Part shown: piece by piece, positions 24,854-37,700 of the stretch
How the letters are laid out: every line of letters begins with the position of its first letter
Position numbering within the stretch: the first letter of the stretch is position 1
Assembly (NCBI GenBank): GCA_033065855.1
Contig: JAVXUO010001034.1
Coordinates: 124,001-188,000 of the forward strand
Direction: 5' to 3'
DNA from: Escallonia rubra
Lineage: Eukaryota > Streptophyta > Magnoliopsida > Escalloniales > Escalloniaceae
DNA: 64,000 nt
Notes under the pieces: model-generated
Told to the model about the DNA's origin: nothing
Database searches by the model: none
Seen by the model: the letters and a program-made list of their open reading frames with translations, nothing else
Translations under genes and position numbers: made by a program

Positions 24854-25105
24854 CCTTATTGTTTGGTATGCAATTTGTTGAATTTGCATGCAAACCTGAC
24901 AATGGTTGCCTCTCCTGGTATAGTGCCATGCAACGGTTGAATCCTGGAGACACTCTTATTGTACCAGGCATGTTCATCTATACGAAGATTGAGCATTTTA
25001 TTACCAGGAGTTCGCGAACTAGGAAAGCTATTCAGGCAGAAGATGAATCAGGTAACTGGAAAAGTACTGATTAATGCATCAGAATCCGCGAGCAATTTAA
25101 TATAT

Positions 25106-26651
25106 TGTTGAGACACAAAGGGTCACTCGATTTACACACTCACATGTTAGCAGAGAACATAGAAAGATCTTGAACAGAACACACAATGACACTTTTACCT
25201 TACTTTTTACTCCATACAATTGATTAGACATATATAACTTTTATAATGTTTTTAAGTGACTCCTGTACATGTGTAATGAAGTTATCACTAACATACTATT
25301 TCAACAACATATTAGTCACTATTTCTATTGACGCATGGCACTTGTAACTTGGACAAACGTGCACCACACCATATTAATGACTCCTATCCTATTACTGGTC
25401 ACCACCCCAAGATTAATACACATAAAATCCCATCAACTGTTAAGTGTTAAAATCCCATCAACTGTAACAATTTTTTTTGAATCACTTTTATGCTGCATCG
25501 CATGTGGGTCATTTTTATATTACACCTCTTGACATTTCTTCATTACTTGTGTAGATATTTAATTTTAACCATTTTCTTGAATATTTGTATTAAGTCCTTC
25601 GCCTCCGATGTTCACCTAACCTGCATCACTCGACAAATACTCCACAACAAGTTGAGAATATTATTTATCTTTCACAAAATCATGTTCAACAATTATAACA
25701 AACTTGTCACCATAATTTTTACTGACATGATTTATGAAAACATTGAGAATATTTTAGTTGCACTACCTCATCATTCTTAGCCATAGAAATGTAGTAGTCA
25801 CCAAATTCTTCTTCATGTTTTACGGGTTTGTACAATGTAGATGACCCAAACTTTTTTTTTCTTTTCTCTAGAGTTATACATGAGTTGTTCACATTTTGAC
25901 CCCCGTGAAAAAAATTACCTCATTGTATAAATGCTCATATCCTCCATTTTGTCATTTCGACCATTATCATTGCCATTTGTGATTTCGTATTCTTATATAT
26001 ATATATGTTCAACAATTTCTTCAATTGCTTCATTCTCAATCTCCTTCATAATTTTCAGATTGCTTTTGTCAACTCTTCATTCTCACTGACTACATAAGTC
26101 CTGAATTCTTCTTCATTCTTCAACTTATTTTTATACTCCATTGGAGTTTCTTCCTCAAGATACTCACAGTCTTTCTTTTTGAACTCAATGCTTCTCAGCT
26201 ATGTACCAATTCTCGTGAATAAAAAATCACATCTACAGTTGGAAGTAACGACCTCGCTCAATTGCCAAACATAACTTGGAGATCTTGAGTTTGCAATGCA
26301 CATCCACATCTTTTGATGGATGGCAATCTGCAGCACTCGGAATGCCTTTTCTTCTTTAATTTGTCAAACTCTCTTCGACAACCCACTATGTGGTTCTTCA
26401 CCAACCACATCCCATAACTCATACCATTTGAGATATAAAGGAAAAGACACTCCTCATTCTCATATAGTTTGAGAACATCAATTTCTCAGACCATGTATTC
26501 ATTTTGGATATTTTTTTAAAAATGTAGAGTCTCAAACAAAGAATAATACAATTTGCACACTTATAAGTTGGTTGGATATAGAGAGATCTTGAAGACAACA
26601 CGTAACACTTGAATTTCATCTCTCATTCTACACCGTACAAATGACTAGACA
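25106..26651 (-). mobile_element. Small decayed LTR retrotransposon (Copia-like)
   Basis: Two direct repeats of about 125-129 bp lie at 25106-25230 and 26523-26651. Read on the minus strand both begin TGTCTA and end in ACA. Between them, about 26270-26420 minus resembles the UBN2/gag region of copia elements. The flanking pentamers (TATAT and TGCAT) match only in part. The LTRs are much diverged, so it is old, and it is broken in many places. It begins 14 bp downstream of the stop codon of the MADS-box gene. Confidence 0.5.
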
Positions 26652-26664
26652 TGCATAGCTCTGT

Positions 26665-28551
26665 TTACCTCAACTGTGCTGCTGATTCTTCAAAATTTTG
26701 TTGCTCTGGTTGGCTTAGCATGAGATTGATGGGAAAATGAGGCTCCTTTCCAACGGTGAAACTATATGGAGTGTATGCATCTCCAGTTACTGCGTTTTCT
26801 TCACTTGTTCCGTAAATCTGAAACATGAATTGCATTCTTAGACATTGTGAGATTACTACTAGTGTCTAGCCTGGAAACCAGTGCCAAGCACGAGACAGTC
26901 TTATTGATTACCAACTACTTTAGAATATTTGAACTGCATAATAAAACTATTCCACAATCTATATTTTCATGATTATTTTATCAAAGATAGTCACATTTAT
27001 TTTTAAACCGATGAACTTTCTTTTAACAAAATAAATTAACCCTCGTGGTGAAATATCAATAAGCATTGTTCTTGTGCATATAGGGAATTTTAGTTTCGTA
27101 ACCATATAGAGGAACAAAAGTTAAAACTTTGAGTATATGTGAGAAAATCTATACCCTTCACAATGATATATTATTTTTGATGTAATTTTACAAAGCTTTA
27201 GCACTTAAATTACGATCATATATAGACAAACAATCTATTTTTCAAAGGACCCTAACGACCAATAGTAAAGAGTATTTTCTTATCATTAATTAAATTCACA
27301 TCAGTTATAAGACCAATTAGTAAGTCTAAGACTAATTATAAGCTTTAGCACTTAAATTTGACCGTACTATAGTCGATTATAACTATGAGTGGTGATTGCA
27401 GTGTTCACTCAAAAACAGTTATGTAGACTAATATCCACCCAATAATTCTTAGCTTAATGTAAGGATACTTGCTAAAATTTACAAGCTCATTGTAATTAAC
27501 AAGTATAACTTGGCAAAATTATTATATTGTGATAAAAATATAAGTATATGTATAAGATAGCAAATGCAAAAATGAATAGTATGATATATAAATTTAATAA
27601 ATGAATTACAAGTCAAATTTTTTTTTAGATAAGACTCATTATCAATGAACTGGTTATATCCCATATATAAGGATTTACAAAAAAAAGTTAAATATGATAT
27701 TCAAAAAAGAAAAATTGATACCATTATTTTTAATTATTTCTAGTATATTTTAGAAAAAAATCCTATTAAATCAACAATGAATTTTTTTAACTCAATTTTC
27801 CAAAGCTTATTGTAATTGAACGTAGACCAACAACCTATTTGTAATAGGACCTGACAACCAATAATACGAGCTTTTTTTTTATAATCAATTGAATTGGAAT
27901 AAGAAGACCAATTAGTAAATCTCAGACTAATTATAACCTTAACACTTAGTTTTAACTATAACAGAGTCGGTTATTACAATGGGTGACGATTGTTGTGTGC
28001 ATCCAATTACAGGTATTGTTGTGTACATTGAATTACAGGTATGTGGATTAACCTCCAACGAACAAAGTATATGTAAGGATATCCGTTGAACTCTTCGAAC
28101 TCATTATAGTTAACAAGTATAACTTGACTATATTTAATATAGACAAGTTACAATATTATGCTGTAATGAGATAACTATATGTATAAGATAGTCACTGCAA
28201 GAATGAATAACACAAAATATAAATAATAAACGAATTATAGGTCAAATTTTGTTTTAGAGAAGACCTCAAGACCAATAAAGTGGTTATATTCCATATAAGG
28301 ATTTAGAAAGAAAAAAAAATCAAATATGAGATTTGGAGAAAAAACATGACACAATTAATTTTTATTGCTTTAGTATATTTGAGAGAATCCATAACCTTTA
28401 CAATGAAAAATTTTCTGAATGTAATTTTACAAAACTTATTGTAATAGAATCTATGCCAATAATATATTTTTATAAGACCCTAACAACTAATAAAAAGAGT
28501 ATTTGATTATTTAATAAATTAAATCACCTGAACAAAAAGACTAATTAGTAA

Positions 28552-28586
<35 letters not shown>

Positions 28587-29776
28587 GGGAGTTGATCCGT
28601 TGAGAGTGCTAGTAAAATAGGAGATCTTGCAAACGCGATCTGGCCGTCCACGGGCGATCTGTGGACGGTCCAGATCTTTTTTTTACGTTTTTTTAAGTCC
28701 ATCCGCTATATTATGTAGCGGACGATTTTTTGACAAAAATACCTCAAACTTAAAAACAGCCCATCCGCTACATTATGTAGCGGACGGACTTTTCTGACAT
28801 TTTTTTTCTCTTTCTCTCTCCTTTCTCTCATTAATGCTCTGACTTTTTTCTCTCTTTCTCTCCCCTTTCTCTCCCCTTTCTCTCATCCGCTACATTATGT
28901 AGCGGACAAGTTTTTTGATTTTTTCTCTCTCTTTTCTCTCATTAATGCTCTGACTTTTTGTCCTTTCTCTTCTTTCTGACTTCTCTTTCTCGCACCACTT
29001 TTTTCTTCTCTCTCCCCCTCCTCTCCCCCCCCTCTCTCTCTCTTTCTCTCTGTGGGCAGACTCCAATCATCTAGGTAGACTTTTTGTGGTTAACATAAGG
29101 ATGGTGTTTTGTTACCAGAAGAGCATTTCGGAAGACTTGACTATGTTAGAATCAGTTACGTAAATTAAGAAACTTCTTTGTACTCAAAACAATTGAGGAA
29201 TCAACATAAATCAGTGAGGAATCAAAATTAATGGGCAGTTACACAATATGAATTGGTGTGACGGCATGTAACGCCACCCCAGTCATACACGAACCACCGG
29301 ATCTCACACCTTCTATGTACTCAAAACACTTGCCTCCACCCATCACAGCCATCCCCACATCCTCCACCCCATCACCACCGCCGCTGCCGTCGTCCTCTTC
29401 TATCTCCTAACGATCACCCAAAACGCCGTCGCCAGTGAGCGGAACCAGTTGGAAGGTCAGTCTCCCGTCCGACCGATGCGCCCTGAAATACTCGTGCCGC
29501 TCGACCTTCTCTTCGGTGATGACCAGCCGCCCGTCCACAGTGTAATACCGCCTGAACGCCCACGGCATGTGGGCGCTCGACATGTTCTCGGTGCACGTCA
29601 GCCACTGTATCGCCGGTGGGTACTCTTTCTCGCCCTTCTCCGATCTCTTCCCCCACCACCGCTGACGGGTCTTGACGCCGGCCCTGCAGCGCTGGCCAAG
29701 AACCTCCGCCTCAATCTCGATCTTGCCCTTCAGCTCAGCCTCAATCTTGAACTTGACAGATGATTGAAGTCTGCCC

Positions 29777-29808
<32 letters not shown>

Positions 29809-30366
29809 AAATGAGGGGAGATGAGGATGATAGAAAGGACAAAGAGAAAGAAGAGAAAAAAGTGGCGAGAGAAAGAGACAAGTCAGAAAGAAGAGAAAAG
29901 TGTGAGAAAGAGAAAAAAGTCAGAACATTTATGAAAGGAGAGAGAGAGAGAGAGAGAGAGATAAAGATAAATGTCAGAAAACTTATCCGCTACATAATGT
30001 AGCGGATGAGAGAAATGGGAGAGAGAGAGAAAAAAAAAGTCAGAGCATTAATGAGAGAAAGAGAAAAAAATGCTAGAAAATTCCATCCATTACATAATGT
30101 AGTGGATGAGAGAAATGGGAGAGAGAAAAAAAAAGTCAGAGCATTAATGAGAGAAAGAGAAAAAAATGTCAGAAAAGTCCGTCTGTTACATAATGCAGCG
30201 GATGGGCTGTTTTTAAGTTTGAGGGTTTTTTTGTCAAAAAATCGTCCGCTACATAATATAGCGGACGAACTTAAAAAAAAAGATCTGGACTGTCCACAGA
30301 TCGCTCGTGGACGGCCAGATCGCGTTTGCAAGATCTCCTATTTTGCTAGCGCTCTCAACGGATCAG

Positions 30367-30425
<59 letters not shown>

Positions 30426-31701
30426 TGGTCATTATGTTAAACATATCTTAGCAAAAGTCAATGCCTTATTTGAAACTAATAGAATGTCTATAAGTCGTAC
30501 TAAATTCGAAATGTAACTCTAATCCACTTAGGTTTTTATTTAATCAATATAGTAACCTAAGAGTACTTATGCCTGGTTATTAGCACCTTCAAAATCCTAT
30601 GAACTTAAGGGATAAATTTATATATAAGCATTTTTAGAATTAAAGGTCGATACATGAATCCGCGCAACCCTTTTTTAATCGCAATTATAATTGTACTTGC
30701 TATGTAGGGTTACATGTTATCACACCACTATTCAATTATCCTAAACGGTAAATCACCCAACACTCCGTACTTAGGGGTCAAGTGCCCTTAGCACTCATGC
30801 TTCTAATTTTGGTACCCAACACTTCATATTTCCAAAATCTTGGTGCTCAACACAAGATGACAGTCAAGATGGCATTTGATCATACGTCTGTTAGTTTTTT
30901 AAGGACAAATGCATATTTGTTTACTGTTAAATCCACGTTAGCTCCAAATAGCCCAATAAATGACACCTTATACCCTCAACGTCATTTCCTCACTCTCTCT
31001 CGTCTAACTTGCCAACTTCCTACCCCGCATAAATTAAACTACCACGCCCCCTTTTTAGCCTGCTCCCGATCCTTCCTCTACTGTTGCTACCAATACATAC
31101 CAAGCCCCATTCCCTTACTCCAAGCACCTCCTGAACTCTTAGCATTTCTAACACTTTCCCATGACCCCCACCACTTATTCGACTATACGCCTCACCAACT
31201 CCAACAACACCCATAAATACCCCTTCATAGCTTACATCGACCTCCCTTAACCACTGTCGTTACCGCCTCTGTCAGCCACCATGTTACCACCTCAGCCCCA
31301 CCCACAGCCCTCCCTCAACCCTTACCATAACCCGCCCATCACACCATACACAATGCCAACCCTTACCATAGCCCCACCCATCACCCAAACACAATGCCAC
31401 CACATGAAAACCACAGACATGCGCACAAGGATCGACCTACCACCATCACCAGTCACCACCATTAGATATAAGCCGAATAACCATAACCATTGCATCACAA
31501 CCTTTAAGCACTATCATTGCTTTAGTTCTGACTCTGCCGCATCACACTCGTAACAACCACCATCCGACCTATACTGTACAACCACCACAACACATCATAA
31601 CCGCCATCGCCGTACTAAAAACCACCAGCATTACCACATCCACACAAACACACACAAATTGATGCAAATAGAGTCGGTCCACGAGTTAACCAGGTTGCCA
31701 C

Positions 31702-31742
<41 letters not shown>

Positions 31743-34700
31743 TGCGCGTGTGTGTGTGCGCGCATTTGTATAGATTTGTTAATGCGAGTGTGTGCTTTAA
31801 CTTGTGTGCCTAGATTGGTGAGGTGGTGGTCTCGTGGTGTTGGGGTGGTGCGGTGTTTATGATTGGTGGCTTTGGGATGATGCAGTGGTGGTGTTAAGGT
31901 GGTTGGAGTTAAATGGGAACAAGAAAGAGAAGTGGGAGATATATATAACAATTGGGCTGCTGATAGCTAAAAACTCCATTTAGCCGAAAATTTGGTTTTT
32001 AAATATTTTAAATAACTTTTATTTAGAACGTTAAAAAAGTTGTTAAGAATTATCGCCGAAAGTGTTAGCAAAAGATCAGTCACTAACTATATGTAGCGAC
32101 CATTAATTATCGTTACATGAGAGGTTGTAATTATCCTCCACACCCATCTTGGACACAAAGCGGATTGACTTTTTTGACCTAAAAACTAATAGACGCGTGG
32201 TCAAAGGCCATATTGACCGTCATTTGGTGTTCGAGAATCAATATTTTGGAAGTACGAGGTGCTGAGTGTTAAAGCACCCCTAAGACTTTGGAAATACGAG
32301 GTGCTGAGTGGTAAAGCATGGGATGCTGAGTGCACCTGACGTCTAAGTATGTGGTGATGGGTGAACTTTTTCAGCTTTAAGATGACAAGTATTCAGGGAC
32401 ATCACTGTAATGCAATCCACTAATTATTCTTTCAACTTACATATCAACGCAATTAAAGCAAACATACGTATGCAAATATTACATAAGTATTGCATGACAA
32501 TCTAATAAAGCCTTCAATTTTAATACCATATAAGACTCTAAAATGTTCTGGTGTATATCATGTTTATATCTTGAAAAGTTAGTGATTTCTCAAAATAATG
32601 AATCTTGACGAATATATAAAGAAGTCTTATATTTCTGATTCCAATTATAAAGGAATTCTTTAGCAAACTTTTCAAAGCATAGAGACTTGGTTTTGAAAGG
32701 GTACATGTTGGACAACTAAAGATCCCAATAGTACTATAGCCTTGAAAGGTTACTTGAAGTTGTTACAAAGGAGCTACAATAATCATGGTTTTTGGAACTA
32801 TGATTAATTTTACAAAGATCCCAATAGTACTATAAATTTTGATAATTTATTTAAGTTAGTCATGATTAAATTTGATATTCATCTTATTCTTTATAGCTCA
32901 AAACACGCTTTCTATAAGCAAAATCTCTCTTACTAACAATTATACTTTAAGCAAAAGTACATATATGGTTTATAAAAATGTTAATCTTTTTATTATTTTA
33001 TGTTACACGGTATGCATATATGGTTTAATAGTCGAAGCGAGAAACGCACTAAAACATAATGATAGCTTCTTTATGCGACATATCATGCTTTCGATATAAT
33101 ATAAAATTATGGAGACTGTATACTAAACATATTAGTGTCACTAAAGATCTCCACAAATCATTTCGGAAGAGATCTTTAATTTATATAAGCTTACAAGCAA
33201 TTAAATTTGCGAGATTAATATTTAAACATCTAAATTAGTAAGCCTTATCAAATTCAAAAGTCAATTCGAAACATTCTAAATTTGTATCTAATAAGCAAGA
33301 AGTAACTTATTAGGACTTCAATTGAACTTTTACATATCACAAAAAAACTCTCTAACCTGAAATAATTACCTATAGTACAAAATTACTTAGAGATTATTGA
33401 TAAAAACTAGATACTATTTTGAATTCATATTTAATATTTATAACATTATGATATACGAATTACAATAAAAACTATTATTCTGATAAGGTCCTTAATTTTA
33501 TATTTGTTAACTTTTCAAGACATAGTTAATCCAATATACCAATCTAGAAAAAATTAAAACAAAAACAGCAAATTTTATATTTTTTTTGAAAAAATATAAT
33601 GTAGAAATTAAAACCTTAAAAAAAATCAAGGAAAGTTCTCTATACAGGGTGCTTGGTCGTCAAAAAGTGCAATAGCAAAATACATTTATTTTCTAGCCAA
33701 GAAATAAGGTATAAAGCATAAACAAGCACACATGGGTGTGGAGATCGATAGACGCTCTCATAAATTCCAACATTATTTGATGCACAAAGCTTTTATACAA
33801 TGTAATAGACAAATTATAAGCTAAAGTAAATAAACTTTATGTGTAGGACAATATGAACTAATTTTTTTTATGGTGCCTTATTTTACTACTAATTCATTTT
33901 TAAGTTCTACATCAGCAATATGCCAACATATTAGGACTTTATTTTAATTTTTATATTCATAAAAAACACTACTTGATATGAACAGAAAACACTGTACATA
34001 TGTATACATATAGATAAAAAACTAAGTTAGTTATATTATGATAAAGTGAGATGCCAATTCGATTCATAACATTAGTACATGCAAAGATGAATCTGAGTTC
34101 ATAAACATGTTGGTTAAATTTTTTTGTTAAATTTTGGTAAATGATGTGCTTATTTTAATATTTTGCACTATATTATTCAGTCGCGCCGGTCAAATGTAAC
34201 AATACCATAGTATGCAAGTGAGATATATCTAAGGTTATACACCATCTTTTGTCACGTCATCTTTTAAGCACAAAATAAGGTTTGGATAAGCATGTCAACT
34301 GTAAAAATAGGGCTCTCATAAATCTAACATAAACAAAAGTATTTATACAACATAATGGATAAATCATGTAGTAAATTCAGCTAATTTTTTATTGAAAAAT
34401 GTTTAAACAAATTTTTTCTATGGTGTTATGATGTTATGAGTAATTAAGCTCTTAAGCATTGAACTAAAGTCTACCTTAGTAATATACGCACATATTATGA
34501 TTTTATTTTAACTTTTCATACTCCTAAAGACACCCTCTCATATGAAAAAAAAAAAAAAAAACTAGATATCTAGAAGATACATAAAATCTAAAAAGATATT
34601 AGTTATAATGAACTTAAGTTAGTATCCTACTTAAATTGAAAATCTTATTATAGTCGAAGATGAACCTAACTTAGTTAGCATGTTTATTGATTGATTTATT

Positions 34701-37700
34701 ATATATTGGTTAAATTTTAGTCAACAATTTGCTTATTATGAGGCATTTAGCTATCCTATTTAGTCAAGTTAGTTAATTGCCTCATGCGACAAGGTATTAA
34801 TCTTATTATTTTCTCTATATGCTTTTATTGGTAGATTATTATATGCTTATGAAAGCGCCACCTCATCATCATTTAATCAGTTGTGAAATTAACATGTAGT
34901 TAATGTTATGGACATTCCATTTAAATATATGCATAGTATTTTCAAAAGATACTTGCACAATGACAATACAACCTGATCCTAATACATTCCCCTTGTATTT
35001 TTATCAACGGAGTCTACAATTGTCTTTTTTTAATTTGTGTACTCAAAATAGTTAAGATTAATCGTATCAATTTCTTTTTTTCCAAATCTCATATTTGATT
35101 TGTCTTCAAAATCCTTACATATGGGATACAACCACTTTATTGCTCGTGAAGTCTTATGAATAAAAACTGACCTACAATTCGTTTAATTAGATGTATATTG
35201 TATTATTTTTTTATTGATTATGTTGTACACATTAGATTTATGAAAAATACATTTATCTCAATTGTGACATCAATTTTTTCTTCAAAATCTATATGTTATT
35301 TTTGAAAATTAGATAAATGAATTCGGTATTCATATTGAGTAGTGGTTTGTCATTGAAAAGTATTTGTTATTTTTTTTAGGTAAATAAAGTCGATATTCCT
35401 ATTGAGGAGTGGTTTTAAGAATACAATAGTAAAAAAATAAGTCCTAATAAATTGGTATATTTATTAGGTTGAGTTTAGAATGATTAGAAGTATTCTTTTA
35501 GATTAGATAAGGCTTACGAATATAACCCTCATTATTTGTGCGAAGCTAACTAAATTTAAATATTGAGGACTATCCCAATTTAAATCACTTGTTAGGTTAT
35601 TTTTTTGTGCTAATCTCACGAGTTGTTTGTATTTCAATTGTAACATTATTTTTTTCTTCTAAATATAATATGGTATTTTTGTTTTTCAGACATATAAATT
35701 TTATATTCATATTAGAGAGTGATTTTAAGGATACAAGAGTCAAAACTAAGTTCTAATACGTCGGTATACTGAATAGGTTTGGGTTTTAGAATGATGAGTA
35801 GTATTAATTTTCAGGTTACATTTGGCTTACGAATATAACCCTTGTTATTCTTGTAAAATTATCCCTATTTAAATCATTAGTTAGAGCTTTTTGTTTTAAA
35901 TCTCATAAGTAAGTTACAGTCTTTGGATATTCAAATTTTTACTTTCAATTGGGTAGAGTTTAAAATGTTTAGTATTAGTTTTCAAATTTTACCAAGCTTG
36001 TTAATATTCAAATTAACTAATCTAAAAACAAGGATTCCTTTCAAGATAATAATGGAAACCTTTAGCGGCACTTTTATATTGAGTATATAGTGTGTATAAA
36101 TTCTATTTCACATTGAAAAAATGATACAATAATGTGTAGCATTTCTCATTTCACTTATTCTATACTCTAAATACTAATAATCACATTCAAAACCATGCTC
36201 TAAGCACAAGAGATTTCTTTTGATCATTCTGAAGTTCTAAATGTTTTCAGAATCGTCTATTGCACCCTCTGGTCTCTAATGCAGTTTTCCAAGATAAATG
36301 TTGTGCAGAAAGGCATAGCAAGGCGTGAAACTAGACTTTCCATGTTTATTTTTTTGACAAATAAGGTTTACCTTCTTACAAAGTTCCAAATTCTCTTGAT
36401 GAATAAGGCTTCCCTGTTATATATTCAAAACAGTTCGCGTCATGCAGTGTACAATTCAATCAGAAATAGAATCACTAAGGTCTTAGACATACCTTTCTGT
36501 TTAGCTCTTGTATCTCGTTAGTTAAAATATGTTCCTGCAAATGTTTAAAAATCAAGTTCTAGAAATTAGAAGACCATGACGTACAAAATAAATCATGATG
36601 GACTTGGAGTTGCTGACCTTTTTCGTGCGAACACCTCGTAGACTTATTTCCAGTTGGTTCTCTAAATTTTGGAGCTCGTTGACACCCAAACCACAAAGTT
36701 CTTTTCCCATCAATTGCCTTGCTTATCAAGATAGCAAAGTAGATTCACCAGTCAAGCTTTAGACGCAGTTCCAAATATCATAAGAATTACAAGATTGCGT
36801 TGCATTCCTTTTAGGGTTCTTGGCCTTCTCGGAAGATCTTACTGTTTTCTTATTCGTCATGCACTTAGTATCAGTTTGGTACTTCGGTGAATAATAGTTG
36901 AAGAGCATGCATGTGACGTGGATTTATGAAGATAGCGCGAAAACTGAACTGTGTGATATGGAAGACTCATCGTACGGGTACATAAAACCGTAGGAATTGC
37001 CAATTGTGCCAATGGCCTGCCCAGTTGTCACCTTTGCATTTCATGTTTAATGCTCCATGCATAACATTTCATTTTGTTTCTGCAGTTTTATCATTCACCG
37101 ACTACAAATTAATTTTTTCTAAGTTCAAATTTAATTCCTTAAAACTACAGAAGTTAAGCCGTGAAAAAATAATAATTAGCTGGCCAAGATTTGCTTTGTT
37201 TATAACTTTGACTGGAGGCCGACTATGTGTCGTGTTACTAGCAGTAAACGACTAACAATTCTTTACCATGCTGCTTGAAGTTGCAAGTTCCCAAGCCAGA
37301 GAAATAATATTTTACCGATGGTTTTCTTGCAGGTTCTGCAATTGATGCTTTAAGCTTGCCGCCTCCCTTTGCCAAAACTAGCAAGAACATGTAAAACTGA
37401 GTAAAGCATAGGATAATTTGAACATCATTGAACTTATTGCAACCACCGGTGCCGTAAATTTTACTTCATGAACACCGTTTCATAGAATCAGATGAATGAG
37501 ATTGGCTGTTTATTTGTTGTATGTCCATGTTTCACAGACTTGGAACTAAAACTTCTGTATTGTTTTTCTCTCTCACACCCAATTGGTTGTGAGGTCTTTG
37601 CATTTAAAGAACTTACAGGATAATGAAGATAAGAATGATAAAAATTTTGAATACAAATTATGAAATGTAATCCTATCCTAACTAACCAGGATGTTAGCTA

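Larger units (their letters stand above)
28694..30270. repeat. Seven copies of a 19-bp palindrome CCGCTACATTATGTAGCGG
   Basis: Copies lie in both TIRs of the long-TIR element, near 28695, 28769, 28886, 29986, 30085, 30180 and 30246. Each is a near-perfect inverted repeat around one central base, and several are followed by purine/pyrimidine tracts (TTTCTCTC). Those in the right arm are more diverged. Confidence 0.85.
28589..30369. mobile_element. Long-TIR Pack-MULE-like element carrying a FAF-like gene fragment
   Basis: The ends GAGTTGATCCGTTGAGAG (left) and GAGCTGATCCGTTGAGAG (right, inverted) begin TIRs that stay similar for about 470 bp on the left (to about 29062) and about 600 bp on the right (from about 29760), the latter expanded. 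Flanks are (TA)n on both sides, so a target duplication cannot be read. The roughly 700-bp core is a host-derived fragment (29407-29763) plus C-rich sequence. No transposase is present. Long TIRs around captured gene sequence fit a Pack-MULE; without a readable 9-bp TSD the superfamily is inferred. Confidence 0.75.

Noticed and set aside
24859-25074. 71-codon frame starting MFGMQFVEFACKPDNG
   Set aside because: Plausible amino-acid mix but no recognised family, no promoter or splice context, and it lies next to an LTR remnant.
36372-36413. Reading exon 6 of the MADS gene through its donor into KVNLICQKN
   Set aside because: The read-through resembles the repeated NLIHQEN unit seen in some clade members, but it soon loses protein character. 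The AAG/GTAAAC donor is good and joins in phase to the exon at 26817.
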